Assembly (NCBI RefSeq): GCF_027568575.1
Contig: NZ_JANUVP010000004.1
Source: Caldifermentibacillus hisashii
GTDB lineage: Bacteria > Bacillota > Bacilli > Bacillales > Caldibacillaceae
Reading direction: 5' to 3' (one strand)
Length of the DNA stretch: 64,000 nucleotides
The notes under the pieces: model-generated
Databases searched by the model: none
The model's input: the letters and a program-made list of their open reading frames with translations, nothing else
Told to the model about the DNA's origin: nothing
Translations under genes and position numbers: made by a program
Shown here: positions 42,533 through 51,939 of the stretch, in pieces
How the letters are laid out: the number at the start of each line of letters is the position of its first letter
How positions within the stretch are numbered: position 1 is the first letter of the stretch

Positions 42533-43462
42533 TTATAATAATGTAGCTATGACCATGGCAACAAATAAAATGGTTAAATAATTTAACGAGTAGACAAACA
42601 TTTTTGTTGCCCATTTCATATCGTCTTGTTTTTTGTACCCGGTTAGTCCAAGCACAATCCAACCGATGTTTAAAATGGTTGCCAATATGACAAACGGGAT
42701 GCCGAGAGAGAGTAAATAAAACGGCAAAGGTAATAAACAAAAAATCCAAATCATGATTTGCCTTTTTGTCACTTGAAAACCATACACAACCGGAAGCATT
42801 GGAATACCGGCATCACGGTAATCATCCGTTCTTCGCATGGCCAACGCCAAAAAATGCGGTGGCTGCCATAAAAACATGATTAGAAACAACACCCAACTGA
42901 CAATATGAAGATTGCCATCAATTGCAGCCCAACCAATTAACGGCGGAACGGCTCCGGAAAAACTCCCGATGACCGTATTCAGCGTATACCTCCGCTTTGA
43001 CCATAGTGAATATAATACAACATATATAAATGAACCAAAGGCTCCGATTAAGCCGGCTGTTACGGTTGTTTGAAACAGAAATAGTTCACCTAATGTCACG
43101 AACAAAAGCCCGATGGTCAATGCAAAATTTGATGAAAAATGGCCGTTCACTGTTGGACGTGATTTTGTTCGGTCCATTTTTCCATCAATATCTCGGTCAA
43201 TATAATTGTTTAATGCACAAGAACCGGCAATGACAAGCCAAGTACCTATGATTGCCAAAATCACTTTATCTAAATGATCAAAAAAACCAAGACCATTATA
43301 AAAAAGTGCCAGCCAAATTCCCGTAAAGGCCGTGATTATATTTGAATTAATAATCCCGATTTTAATTAATGCTAAAAAGTCTTTAACTAAAGTCGATTTA
43401 GACTCTTTACCATTCACATCTTCATTTTGAAATTCAGGCTGAATTACTTTTGTATCTCCCAC
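42533..43462 (-). CDS. ctaB: Protoheme IX farnesyltransferase (heme O synthase)
   Basis: CtaB converts heme B to heme O by adding a farnesyl group. The 309-residue polytopic UbiA-family protein has the prenyl-diphosphate-binding motifs NNYIDRDIDGKMDRTKSRP and the second Asp-rich region MRRTDDYRDAGIPMLPVV. The frame reaches 43507, but the GTG at 43462 is 8 nt after AAGGAGGG and gives MGDTKVIQPEFQ, close in length to the B. subtilis protein; I use it. It is divergent from ctaA, the next enzyme of the pathway. Confidence 0.95.
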   Translation of the reverse strand: MGDTKVIQPEFQNEDVNGKESKSTLVKDFLALIKIGIINSNIITAFTGIWLALFYNGLGFFDHLDKVILAIIGTWLVIAGSCALNNYIDRDIDGKMDRTKSRPTVNGHFSSNFALTIGLLFVTLGELFLFQTTVTAGLIGAFGSFIYVVLYSLWSKRRYTLNTVIGSFSGAVPPLIGWAAIDGNLHIVSWVLFLIMFLWQPPHFLALAMRRTDDYRDAGIPMLPVVYGFQVTKRQIMIWIFCLLPLPFYLLSLGIPFVILATILNIGWIVLGLTGYKKQDDMKWATKMFVYSLNYLTILFVAMVIATLL

Positions 43463-43622
43463 ATGAAACGCCCTCCTTCCTTTTAACGTGGAAACATTCC
43501 CTGACACTACTATATATGATTTATAAATAGATTTCTATTATTTCACTTTGATAAATTACGATTATTATGTTGTAAATGGTTCAAATACACTTTATCTTAT
43601 ATTTAATCATAAGTAGCGAAAT

Positions 43623-43717
43623 TTTGTGAACATATTTCAAAAAATATGTGACAAATGTGTGACATTTTGTATATAGGACTATTTTACGCAGTATTTTTCA
43701 ACAAAATCATGTATAAT
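43623..43717 (+). promoter_or_regulatory. ctaA promoter with putative ResD boxes
   Basis: TGTGA occurs at 43625, 43647 and 43658, spaced 22 and 11 bp apart, i.e. on one face of the helix, within TTTTGTGAACAT, TATGTGACAA and TGTGTGACAT. These resemble the ResD target TTTGTGAAT. A TATAAT -10 lies at 43712-43717 without a good -35, as expected for an activator-dependent promoter. ResD control of ctaA is established in B. subtilis; the boxes here are my inference. Confidence 0.55.
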
Positions 43718-43757
43718 TTTTATAATTATTTATATTTTTATGGAGTAGGTGAGTCTT

Positions 43758-44708
43758 TTGCAGCGTCGAATTAAACGTCTTGCCATCTTTTCAACACTGG
43801 GTATGTTGTTATTACTGCTTGGTGGTGCGCTGGTTACGAAAACCGGATCAGGGGATGGTTGCGGCAGTTCATGGCCGCTTTGTCATGGTCAATTTATACC
43901 TAATGAAATCAATGCTGAATTATTAATTGAATTTTCTCACCGACTTGTAACCGGTATTGTTTCCATCTTAGTCCTCATATTAGTTGTATTGACATGGAAA
44001 CATATGCCAAACATTCCGGAAAGAAAATTTTTATCGATTTTAGCAATCGCTTTCATCCTCATTCAAAGTTTTATCGGGGCTTTGACGGTTTTGTTTGGAC
44101 AATCCGATTTCTTTTTAGCCTTACACTTTGGTATTTCACTGATTTCATTTGCCGGCGTCCTCCTATTAACTTTACTAATCTTTGAAGTTGATAAAAAGTT
44201 TTCTGTCCAATCCGTACATTTCGATCGTCGGTTGAAACGTCATACCATTGGAGTTACCGTTTATAGTCTGGTTGTTATTTATTCCGGTGCACTTGTTCGA
44301 CATATGGAAGCAAGTTTGATTTGTCCAAGTTGGCCTTTATGTAACAATTCTGTTGTCGGCCTTCCGCAAAACTTATATGAATGGGCGCAAATGGGGCATC
44401 GATTAGCGGCAGGGGTCTTGTTTTTATGGATTTTTTACATAATGATTTTATCTATTAAACATTACCGCAATCAACCAGTCCTTTATTACGGATGGGTGTT
44501 AGCCTTTATACTTGTTTTACTGCAAGCAACGACCGGTGCATTAACTATATTTACACAATTAAATTTATTTATTGCTCTATTGCATACATTATTTATTTCC
44601 TGCTTATTTGGTCTATTAAGTTTTATGAATTTTCTTGTTTACCGTATCCATCAAAATAATAGCCGTCATGCAACTAGACCAATCGACTTTAATTATAAAG
44701 TTGATTAA
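43758..44708 (+). CDS. ctaA: Heme A synthase
   Basis: CtaA oxidises the C8 methyl of heme O to formyl to give heme A for the cytochrome oxidase. The 316-residue protein has eight helices in two four-helix halves, with the His pairs EFSHRLVTG and LHFGISL in the first half and MGHRLAAGV and LLHTLF in the second. The extracellular Cys pairs are GCGSSWPLC and CPSWPLC. The frame opens at a GTG (43749), but the TTG at 43758 is better spaced from TAGGTGAG, so I use it. Confidence 0.95.
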   Translation: MQRRIKRLAIFSTLGMLLLLLGGALVTKTGSGDGCGSSWPLCHGQFIPNEINAELLIEFSHRLVTGIVSILVLILVVLTWKHMPNIPERKFLSILAIAFILIQSFIGALTVLFGQSDFFLALHFGISLISFAGVLLLTLLIFEVDKKFSVQSVHFDRRLKRHTIGVTVYSLVVIYSGALVRHMEASLICPSWPLCNNSVVGLPQNLYEWAQMGHRLAAGVLFLWIFYIMILSIKHYRNQPVLYYGWVLAFILVLLQATTGALTIFTQLNLFIALLHTLFISCLFGLLSFMNFLVYRIHQNNSRHATRPIDFNYKVD

Positions 44709-44738
44709 GAAAAGCGCAGGACTCCCTGCGCTTTTCTT
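44707..44738. terminator. Bidirectional terminator between ctaA and pycA
   Basis: AAGAAAAGCGCAGG (44707-44720) and CCTGCGCTTTTCTT (44725-44738) form a perfect 14-bp stem with a 4-nt loop. It overlaps both stop codons, or nearly so, and serves both convergent genes. Confidence 0.92.
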
Positions 44739-47700
44739 ACTTTCCTAATACAATTAATAAATCACCTTGTTTGATTGAATCGCGATCTTGTACACACACC
44801 TCTTCAACCGTACCGGAAAACGGTGCCTGGACAGTTGTTTCCATTTTCATTGCTTCAGTAATAAGCAAATGTTCGCCTTTTTTCACTTTCTTTCCTTTTT
44901 CAACCAGAACTTTCACAATTGTTCCCGGCATCGTGGCACCGATATGATTTTCATTTTTCGGATCCGCTTTTCTCCGTTCGACAATATCTCCCTTAACACT
45001 TTCATCACGGATAGTAACCTCACGCGGCTGACCATTCAATTCAAAGTAAACAATCCGTGTTCCATCCCGTTGTACCTGGCCGACAGAAACAAGTTTGACA
45101 AAAAGCGTTTTTCCTTTTTCTATTTCGATTTCCAATTCTTCGCCAATTCTCATACCATAAAAGAATGTGGGCGTATCAATACAAGAAACATCTCCATATC
45201 GATGGTGACTTTTTACATAATCAAGAAAAACCTTTGGATAGAGTGCATAGCCTAATACATCATACTCAGTCGGTTTTGCTTTCATTTCGGCGAATAGTTC
45301 TTCTTTCAATTGATTGAAATTAACCGGTTCCAACAATTCACCTGCACGTACGCTTAGCGGTTTTCTGTCTTTTAAGATAACTTCTTGTAATTCTTTTGGA
45401 AAACCACCATAAGGAATACCGATATATCCTTGAAAAAATTCAATGACCGAATCGGGAAAATCAATCGTTCTTCCTTTTGTAAAAATATCCTCTTCCGTCA
45501 ATTCATTTTGGACCATAAATAGTGCCATATCACCGACAACTTTTGAAGACGGGGTAACTTTCACAATATCACCAAACAGGAAGTTTACCCTTCTGTACAT
45601 CTGTTTCACTTCTTCCCAACGGTCAATCAATCCGACTGCTTTTGCCTGCTGTTGCAAGTTACTGTATTGTCCGCCTGGCATTTCATGTTCATAAACTTCC
45701 GGATGTGGTGCATTCATCCCGCTCTCGAAGCTTTGATAATACTTCCGAATATCTTCCCAATATTTGCCTAACTCATTTAAGCCTTGAATGGATACGGTTG
45801 GTTTTCTTTTATTCCCCTCAAGGGCGTATACTAAAGAATTGGCACTTGGTTGGCTAGTGAAGCCGGCCATTGAACTAATCGCCGTATCGACAACATCAAC
45901 ACCTGCTTCGATGGCTTTTGCATAGGTAAAGATACCATTTCCGCTTGTATCATGTGTATGAAGATGGATCGGTATATCAATATGACTCTTCAATTCGGAA
46001 ATGAGCTCATATGCAGAATCCGGCTTTAACAGTCCGGCCATATCCTTAATCGCCAATATATGGGCTCCTTGTTGTTCAAGCTCCTTCGCCAAATCTAAAT
46101 AATACTTTAAATTATATTTTGAACGGCTCGGATCATGGATATCTCCTGTATAGCAAATAGCAGCTTCGGCAATTTTTCCGACATCACGGACTGACTGAAT
46201 GGCGATTTCCATCCCTTTCACCCAGTTTAAGCTGTCGAAAATCCGGAACACATCAATACCGGCATGCGCAGATACTTTTACAAATTCCTCTATAACATTA
46301 TCCGGATAGTTTTTATAACCGACTGCATTAGATCCTCTGAATAACATTTGAAATAAAATGTTCGGAACTTTTTCTCTCAGTTTACGTAATCTTTCCCATG
46401 GATCTTCTTTTAAGAAACGATAGCTGACATCAAACGTAGCACCGCCCCACATTTCCAATGAAAACAAGTCCGGTAACAAGCTTTGCGTCGGTTCCGCAAT
46501 TTTTACCATATCATATGTTCTTAGTCTTGTTGCAAGAAGTGACTGATGGGCATCCCGAAATGTCGTATCTGTTAAAAGAACCTTATCTTGATTTTTCAGC
46601 CATTTAACTAAACCGTCCGGACCGTATTGATCAAGAATTTGTTTCGTCCCTTGGATTGGTTGCTCAAGATTTTTAACTTCAGGGATTCTAGGTGCTGTAA
46701 AAATAGGTTTCTTCCCTTTTCCGATTCCGGGAAAGCCATTCACTGTAACATCACCAATGTAGGTTAGCAGTTTGGTACCCCTGTCTTTCGCAATCGGAAA
46801 TTGAAATAATTCAGGCGTTGTATCAATGAATGATGTATCATATTCACCGTTTAAAAATTTCGGGTGCTTCATAACATTAATTAAAAAAGCAATATTTGTT
46901 TTGATGCCTCGAATACGAAATTCCCGCAAATTTCGTTCCATCTTTGCAGCTGCTTTTTCGAATGTGAAACCCCAAGTCGAGACTTTTACAAGTAATGAAT
47001 CATAATAAGGTGAAATGATCGCCCCCTGGAAAGCATTTCCCGCATCAAGGCGAACACCGAACCCGCCGCTTGAACGATAGACTGTAATCTTTCCAGTATC
47101 CGGCAAAAAATGATTAAGCGGATCTTCTGTTGTAATCCGACACTGAATGGCATATCCATTCGTTTGAATCGCTTCCTGTTGAGGAATGGCCATCATATCC
47201 CCATGTATGGCATGTCCTTCCGCAATCAAAATTTGTGATTGGACAATATCTACACCCGTTATCATTTCCGTGATTGTATGTTCAACTTGAATACGGGGAT
47301 TTACTTCAATAAAATAAAAACGACCTTCGGATACGAGAAATTCCACTGTTCCGGCATTAATGTACTTGGCATCTCTCATAAGTCGAACAGCTGCATCACA
47401 GATCTCATCACGCAATTTTTTGCTTAATGATACCGATGGAGCAATTTCTACCACCTTTTGATGACGTCGTTGAACGGAGCAATCCCTTTCATAAAGATGG
47501 ATAATATTTCCTTTTGTATCAGCCAATATTTGAACTTCTATATGTTTTGGATTGATAATAAATTTCTCAACATATACTTCATCACTACCGAATGATGTTT
47601 TTGCTTCCGATTTTGCCCTCTGGAAATTTTCGGAAAGTTCATTTTCTGTTTGGACGATGCGCATCCCTTTACCGCCGCCGCCCATCGCAGCTTTAATAAT

Positions 47701-48168
47701 AATCGGGAACCCATGTTCTTGGGCAAATTGGCGAATATCGTCTTCAGTTGCAACTTCTCTCCCCGGAACAACAGGAATATTCGCCTTCTGAGCAGCAAGT
47801 CGGGCTTTTACTTTATCCCCAAAAATGTCCAAGTGCTCACTTTTCGGACCGACAAAGATAATCCCCTCTTCTTGACATCTTCGGGCAAATTCGATATTTT
47901 CCGAAAGAAATCCATAACCCGGATGGATCGCGTCCACCTCATTTTGTTTGGCAATACGGATGATTCCTTCAATATCCAGATAGGCATCAATCGGTTTTTT
48001 CCCTTCCCCGACCAAATAGGCTTCGTCTGCTTTATAACGGTGATACGACCCTGCATCTTCTTTTGAATAAATTGCCACCGTCCGTATTCCTAACTCGGTA
48101 CAGGCTCGAAAAATTCGAATGGCAATTTCACCTCGATTGGCTACGAGTAATTTTCTGATTTTGACCAT
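44737..48168 (-). CDS. pycA: Pyruvate carboxylase
   Basis: PycA carboxylates pyruvate to oxaloacetate, replenishing the TCA cycle. The 1143-residue protein has a biotin carboxylase domain (1-450: KLLVANRGEIAIRIFRA, AAMGGGGKGMRIV, EVNPRIQVEHT), a carboxyltransferase domain (about 525-800: LLTDTTFRDAHQSLLATR, HLHTHDTSGN), and a C-terminal biotinyl domain with the biotinylation motif EAMKMET. The ATG at 48168 follows GAGGTGGG; a five-residue longer frame is unlikely. It is placed next to ftsW as in B. subtilis. Acetyl-CoA activation is typical of the family. Confidence 0.97.
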   Translation of the reverse strand: MVKIRKLLVANRGEIAIRIFRACTELGIRTVAIYSKEDAGSYHRYKADEAYLVGEGKKPIDAYLDIEGIIRIAKQNEVDAIHPGYGFLSENIEFARRCQEEGIIFVGPKSEHLDIFGDKVKARLAAQKANIPVVPGREVATEDDIRQFAQEHGFPIIIKAAMGGGGKGMRIVQTENELSENFQRAKSEAKTSFGSDEVYVEKFIINPKHIEVQILADTKGNIIHLYERDCSVQRRHQKVVEIAPSVSLSKKLRDEICDAAVRLMRDAKYINAGTVEFLVSEGRFYFIEVNPRIQVEHTITEMITGVDIVQSQILIAEGHAIHGDMMAIPQQEAIQTNGYAIQCRITTEDPLNHFLPDTGKITVYRSSGGFGVRLDAGNAFQGAIISPYYDSLLVKVSTWGFTFEKAAAKMERNLREFRIRGIKTNIAFLINVMKHPKFLNGEYDTSFIDTTPELFQFPIAKDRGTKLLTYIGDVTVNGFPGIGKGKKPIFTAPRIPEVKNLEQPIQGTKQILDQYGPDGLVKWLKNQDKVLLTDTTFRDAHQSLLATRLRTYDMVKIAEPTQSLLPDLFSLEMWGGATFDVSYRFLKEDPWERLRKLREKVPNILFQMLFRGSNAVGYKNYPDNVIEEFVKVSAHAGIDVFRIFDSLNWVKGMEIAIQSVRDVGKIAEAAICYTGDIHDPSRSKYNLKYYLDLAKELEQQGAHILAIKDMAGLLKPDSAYELISELKSHIDIPIHLHTHDTSGNGIFTYAKAIEAGVDVVDTAISSMAGFTSQPSANSLVYALEGNKRKPTVSIQGLNELGKYWEDIRKYYQSFESGMNAPHPEVYEHEMPGGQYSNLQQQAKAVGLIDRWEEVKQMYRRVNFLFGDIVKVTPSSKVVGDMALFMVQNELTEEDIFTKGRTIDFPDSVIEFFQGYIGIPYGGFPKELQEVILKDRKPLSVRAGELLEPVNFNQLKEELFAEMKAKPTEYDVLGYALYPKVFLDYVKSHHRYGDVSCIDTPTFFYGMRIGEELEIEIEKGKTLFVKLVSVGQVQRDGTRIVYFELNGQPREVTIRDESVKGDIVERRKADPKNENHIGATMPGTIVKVLVEKGKKVKKGEHLLITEAMKMETTVQAPFSGTVEEVCVQDRDSIKQGDLLIVLGK

Positions 48169-48333
48169 TAATTCCCACCTCATTCTCTCTTGCTTTAAAA
48201 ATGAAAAGTAATCAAATTAAGAAAACTAATTTTAGATAAAGTTGGTAGACCAATAGTGTTAACCCTACCAGTTTTTTATATTCATATATAATACCACAAA
48301 ATGTTTGGGAAAAAATATAAATTTATTAAATAA

Positions 48334-49515
48334 TTATCTTGATTTTTTATTTTCAATCGTGCTTTTATTATTTCGTTCATGCTCGAGATTGGCGTAACTT
48401 GATATATTCATCAATAATCCCAGGGAAAGTGACAAAATAAAAAGAGAGGAACCCCCGTAACTAATAAACGGTAACGTGACCCCCGTAATGGGAATCATCC
48501 CCGAAACGCCACCGAGATTAATGAACATTTGAATCCCGATCATTCCGGATATTCCAAAAGCCAATAAACTTCCAAAAGGATCTTTCGATTTCATGCCAAT
48601 ATAAAAACCTTTTAATATCAGGTACCCTAAGCTTAAAATAACAAAAACAACACCAAAAACGCCCAGTTCTTCGGCAATAATAGCCATTATAAAATCCGTG
48701 TGTGCTTCCGGTAAAAATCCTAATTTTTGAATGCTTTTTCCTAAACCGACGCCACTCCAACCGCCGGATCCAAGGGCCAAATAAGAGTTGACTAATTGCA
48801 ATCCTTCATCTACTTCATACTTAAAAGGGTCTCGAAAACTATATAAACGACCCATTCGCTCCTCTGTAAATATATCATCATGCTTCCATAAAATAAGCGG
48901 TGAAAAAACAGCAATAAAGATAGCACCTAGCAACAGCAGACGTCCTAGATTTTTCCAATTCATACCCGAACAAAATACAATGAGCATGCCCGTTGAAAAA
49001 ACAATGGCTGCCGTACCAAGGTCAGGCTGCAACACAATTAAAAATGTAACAAACACTAGAAAAACTATCGGGGGGATGACTCCTTTATTAAAATCATTTA
49101 TGTATGGTTGCTTTTTGGCATAAACAGCCGATAGATAGATAATTGTTCCTAATTTGACAAATTCGGCCGGCTGAATGTTCCTAACGCCAACTCTCAACCA
49201 ACTTGTTGCATTATTGACATTACTCCCCATAAAAAGGACGAACATCAGGACAACGATAGAACCAAAAAAGATCAATTGAATAAAACCAGTTGATTTTAAT
49301 TTTTTGTAAGGAATGATTGCCGCAAATACAAAAGCGACAATAGCAATCAATAAATTAATTAGTTGGCGATAAAAAAAATACGTACTGCTCAGATCATAGA
49401 GCTGAATGGCAGTAACCATACTGGCGCTATATACCATGATCAATCCAAAAATGCTGACAAGTAAATAAACAACAAGGATGGAGTAATCATATGACTTCAA
49501 TCTTTTTTTTAGCAT
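48334..49515 (-). CDS. ftsW: SEDS peptidoglycan polymerase FtsW (YlaO)
   Basis: FtsW polymerises septal peptidoglycan with PBP2B. The 393-residue protein has about ten helices and the SEDS signatures VYSASMVTAIQL, SWLRVGVRNIQPAEFVKLG, LQPDLGTAAIV, SGGWSGVGLGKSIQKLGFLPEAHTDFI (catalytic extracellular loop region) and GVTLPFISYGGSS. It lies directly upstream of pycA, the ylaO place in B. subtilis, and differs from SpoVE at 6973. The C-terminal tail is cytoplasmic and charged. Confidence 0.94.
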   Translation of the reverse strand: MLKKRLKSYDYSILVVYLLVSIFGLIMVYSASMVTAIQLYDLSSTYFFYRQLINLLIAIVAFVFAAIIPYKKLKSTGFIQLIFFGSIVVLMFVLFMGSNVNNATSWLRVGVRNIQPAEFVKLGTIIYLSAVYAKKQPYINDFNKGVIPPIVFLVFVTFLIVLQPDLGTAAIVFSTGMLIVFCSGMNWKNLGRLLLLGAIFIAVFSPLILWKHDDIFTEERMGRLYSFRDPFKYEVDEGLQLVNSYLALGSGGWSGVGLGKSIQKLGFLPEAHTDFIMAIIAEELGVFGVVFVILSLGYLILKGFYIGMKSKDPFGSLLAFGISGMIGIQMFINLGGVSGMIPITGVTLPFISYGGSSLFILSLSLGLLMNISSYANLEHERNNKSTIENKKSR

Positions 49516-49701
49516 ACTTTCTCTTCCAATCTTTTAAATGAATATTCTATCCTTTTGTTATGTCTTGTTCCATTCATAAAGACACTTTATTGACTAAAGA
49601 ATATATTTATTTTAACAGTTTATCTGAAAAAGGCGAATTGCCTGGGAGCGAACTGTAATACTTGTCCAAAGGTTTTATCCAGTATTTTTATACTTATCCT
49701 A

Positions 49702-49737
49702 TAAAAAAACCCAAACAATTGGCCGTTCAACTGTTTG
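49702..49737 (-). terminator. Terminator after ylaN
   Basis: CAAACAATTG (49712-49721) and CAACTGTTTG (49728-49737) pair with one mismatch. The minus-strand tail is GGTTTTTTTA. It lies 15 bp after ylaN. Confidence 0.85.
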
Positions 49738-49752
49738 AGCTATGAATCGTTA

Positions 49753-50034
49753 TTACTTTTTCAACGAAGCTTCATGCAAAGCAGATAGTTTCCGTTCAAC
49801 TGAATCTAATAAGTTCTTACCATCTTGTTCATCGACGAGCCCGAGTTTTACGGCAAAATCTATTTGACGGGAAAGACCAAACATTTGCGTATCTAATACT
49901 TCTTCATATAATGGGCATTGGGGCATCGTTAAGTGATCCATTTGAACTTGGATAAGCTTAATAATCTTATCCGCATACGATTGCAACAAAAGATAGGCTT
50001 TCTCCCGATGATCTAATTTCATTTCAGACGCCAC
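49753..50034 (-). CDS. ylaN: YlaN family iron-homeostasis protein
   Basis: The 93-residue protein is the conserved YlaN (DUF1507) family: IQVQMDHLTMPQCPLYEEVL and TQMFGLSRQIDFAVKLGLVD. YlaN is a small helical dimer reported to bind iron and to act with Fur in B. subtilis and S. aureus, and is needed under iron limitation. Two ATG codons sit 1 and 4 nt from AAGGGGGG. The following GTG (50034) has the right spacing and gives MASEM, the known N-terminus and length, so I use it. Confidence 0.92.
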   Translation of the reverse strand: MASEMKLDHREKAYLLLQSYADKIIKLIQVQMDHLTMPQCPLYEEVLDTQMFGLSRQIDFAVKLGLVDEQDGKNLLDSVERKLSALHEASLKK

Positions 50035-50173
50035 CATCATTCCCCCCTTACAAGAAAACCATTCTTGTTAAAATTCTACCTTCTAAACAAGAAAAATGCA
50101 AGGAAAACAAGAGATGTTGAAACTTTTAAAAGCGCCAATAATCTTCTACACCTAACAAATAAAATCATACTAT

Positions 50174-50202
50174 GTGACAACTTTTCTTTTCATCGGTATA
50201 CT
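50174..50202 (+). promoter_or_regulatory. SigA-type promoter of ylaL
   Basis: GTGACA (50174-50179), 17 nt, TATACT (50197-50202): one mismatch from consensus in each hexamer. It lies about 50 nt before the ylaL start at 50255. Confidence 0.6.
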
Positions 50203-50254
50203 TTAAACGAAGACCATTTTGATGAAATTATTTTTGAGTGAAGGAGCGACAGCA

Positions 50255-50749
50255 TTGGGACAAATTATTGAAATTAAAGGAAAAGTAAAGTTTAAAATTA
50301 CCTTAGATCCGGGCGTATGGATTTTTGACGATCGCCGCATTGATTTAGATACATATTTTGCGGGAAAAAACAGAAATGAATCAGATATTCCATATGAAGA
50401 AAAACTATCCCATTATTGGGACCGGGAGATCAGGGAAGGCTCTGTATCACCACCAACTTTAAAAACAGAAAAAAAATATGAAAAGGAAAAATTGCTAACA
50501 GGGACATTTGGAATTATTTTTGAACCATTTCTCAATAATGCCGAGCCATTACCGGAAGCGACAAAATTAGTCATTGAAACAAAAAATGACAAAGTGACGA
50601 TTCCACTTAATGAAGCAAAAGATCTCATCTTTAAATTTTCTGAAAATGGAAGCCCTTTAAAAGCAAATGGACCCGTTCACATTTTATTCAAAGACGGATC
50701 AAATTTGGACAATCCTATTACAGATGTTCTTGCGTTAATCATTGAATAA
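50255..50749 (+). CDS. ylaL: YlaL family protein of unknown function
   Basis: The 164-residue acidic protein (GQIIEIKGKVKFKITLDPGV, then WIFDDRRIDLDTYFAGK) matches the small Bacillus YlaL family. No catalytic motif or membrane segment is seen. The frame extends upstream to 50219, but the TTG at 50255 follows AAGGAG with an 8-nt spacer and matches the family N-terminus (short stretch before the KITLDP motif). Function is unknown; it is divergent from ylaN. Confidence 0.82.
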   Translation: MGQIIEIKGKVKFKITLDPGVWIFDDRRIDLDTYFAGKNRNESDIPYEEKLSHYWDREIREGSVSPPTLKTEKKYEKEKLLTGTFGIIFEPFLNNAEPLPEATKLVIETKNDKVTIPLNEAKDLIFKFSENGSPLKANGPVHILFKDGSNLDNPITDVLALIIE

Positions 50750-50949
50750 AATGATTATCCTCTATCATTTCGTTGTTCATGTATAAAAAAATACGTTTTG
50801 ACAAATTATACTAAATAAAGTGAAACCCAATCAGAAGTTAAAACGTATTAGTCGGAAAATTTTCAGATTGCATGGAAGCGTTCCGGAGAAATCCGGATTT
50901 GCATTCTCCCGCTTAGAAAAGACAACAATGACTTGATAGAGGTGACATT

Positions 50950-51567
50950 ATGAAAAAAATAATCATATTTATTATTTGTTTATTTTCTGTATTTCAATTA
51001 AGTGGATGCCGTCAAAATAATGGGGTAACAGATACCTCCGATAATAATCGCAGTCAATATATGAACGTTAAAAATTCGAGTATAAATGAAGTAAGGAAGG
51101 AAGACAGTGAAGAAATATCCAACCATTTGGCAAATTTAGCGGCAGATGTCCCCAATGTAAATAATGCGACAGCGGTAGCACTTGGGAAATTTGCTGTCGT
51201 TGGAATTGACGTTGACAAAGATTTAGATCGTTCGAAAGTGGGTTCGATAAAATATTCTGTTGCTGAAGCACTAAAAAAGGATCCTTATGGTGCTAATGCG
51301 GTTGTCGTTGCTGATCCGGATTTTTTTGCCCGCATCGATGAAATTAGAAATGATATTCAAGATGGAAGGCCCGTTCAAGGTGTCCTAAATGAATTATCTG
51401 ATATTGTTGGCCGTCTTATGCCGGAAGTGCCGGGAGACCTACAGGATCCGAGCATCGAAAATCGTACCGAAGAACCGAAACAAGAAACGGATGGACAAAA
51501 AGATGCAAAAAAACTTAACAATCAGCAAAACAAACAATCAAATCATTATAAAGATAATAACCAATGA
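50950..51567 (+). CDS. ylaJ: YhcN/YlaJ family sporulation lipoprotein
   Basis: The 205-residue protein has a lipoprotein signal with lipobox LSGC (Cys20), a YhcN/YlaJ domain (about 50-155: VNNATAVALGKFAVVGIDVD, YGANAVVVADPDFFARIDEI) and a Lys/Asn/Gln-rich tail. Family members are forespore-made lipoproteins linked to spore germination. The ATG follows GAGGTGACATT. It is convergent with ylaI and shares a terminator with it. Confidence 0.9.
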   Translation: MKKIIIFIICLFSVFQLSGCRQNNGVTDTSDNNRSQYMNVKNSSINEVRKEDSEEISNHLANLAADVPNVNNATAVALGKFAVVGIDVDKDLDRSKVGSIKYSVAEALKKDPYGANAVVVADPDFFARIDEIRNDIQDGRPVQGVLNELSDIVGRLMPEVPGDLQDPSIENRTEEPKQETDGQKDAKKLNNQQNKQSNHYKDNNQ

Positions 51568-51586
51568 TTGGAGATGTATTACACTA

Positions 51587-51614
51587 AAAACCGGGACAGG
51601 CCTATCCCGGTTTT
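51587..51614. terminator. Terminator between convergent ylaJ and ylaI
   Basis: AAAACCGGGA (51587-51596) and TCCCGGTTTT (51605-51614) pair perfectly over 10 bp with an 8-nt loop; A and T flanks make it bidirectional. Confidence 0.88.
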
Positions 51615-51645
51615 CTTGAAATATTTTTAAACTTTTTCCCAGTCC

Positions 51646-51846
51646 TCACCATTCATCATCTCTATGAACAGATCGGTACAACCTAAATTTTCCGGTTGCT
51701 ATTCTCGCTTCCGTACGCTCTTTAATTCGATCATGACATGCCTGACACATATATGTATGGATCGGACGATTTCTCAATTTTTTTGCAAGTGGTAATTCGT
51801 CATCAATTTCCTCGATTTTATCGCATATCACACATTGTACTTTCAT
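51646..51846 (-). CDS. ylaI: YlaI family small zinc-ribbon-like protein (DUF2197)
   Basis: The 66-residue protein has two CxxC pairs, CVICDKIEEIDDELPLAKKL and YMCQACHDRI, suggesting a zinc ribbon. It ends in a basic tail with KERTEARIATGKFRLYRS. It matches YlaI. The frame runs to 51930, but the ATG at 51846 follows TTTTGGAGGAAGC and gives the family N-terminus MKVQCVIC, so the longer version is rejected. Function is unknown. Confidence 0.87.
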   Translation of the reverse strand: MKVQCVICDKIEEIDDELPLAKKLRNRPIHTYMCQACHDRIKERTEARIATGKFRLYRSVHRDDEW

Positions 51847-51939
51847 TGCTTCCTCCAAAACAATACGCTTTTTCAGTATAAAACCATTATACCATACCAT
51901 TTTGAACCGTATCCAAATATCAAGAGTCAAACATCATTA

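Noticed and set aside
44788..45255. 155-codon + frame opposite pycA
   Set aside because: It is a shadow of pycA, which is unambiguous on the other strand; composition is typical of antisense reading.
48244..48269. TTGGTAG / CTACCAG inverted repeat between pycA and ftsW as an ftsW terminator
   Set aside because: The tail CTTTATCT is a poor U-tract and the loop is long, so I did not list it as a feature.
50790..50849. Inverted repeat AATACGTTTT / AAAACGTATT before ylaJ
   Set aside because: The arms are 40 nt apart without a T-run. It may be an operator or chance; no support for either.
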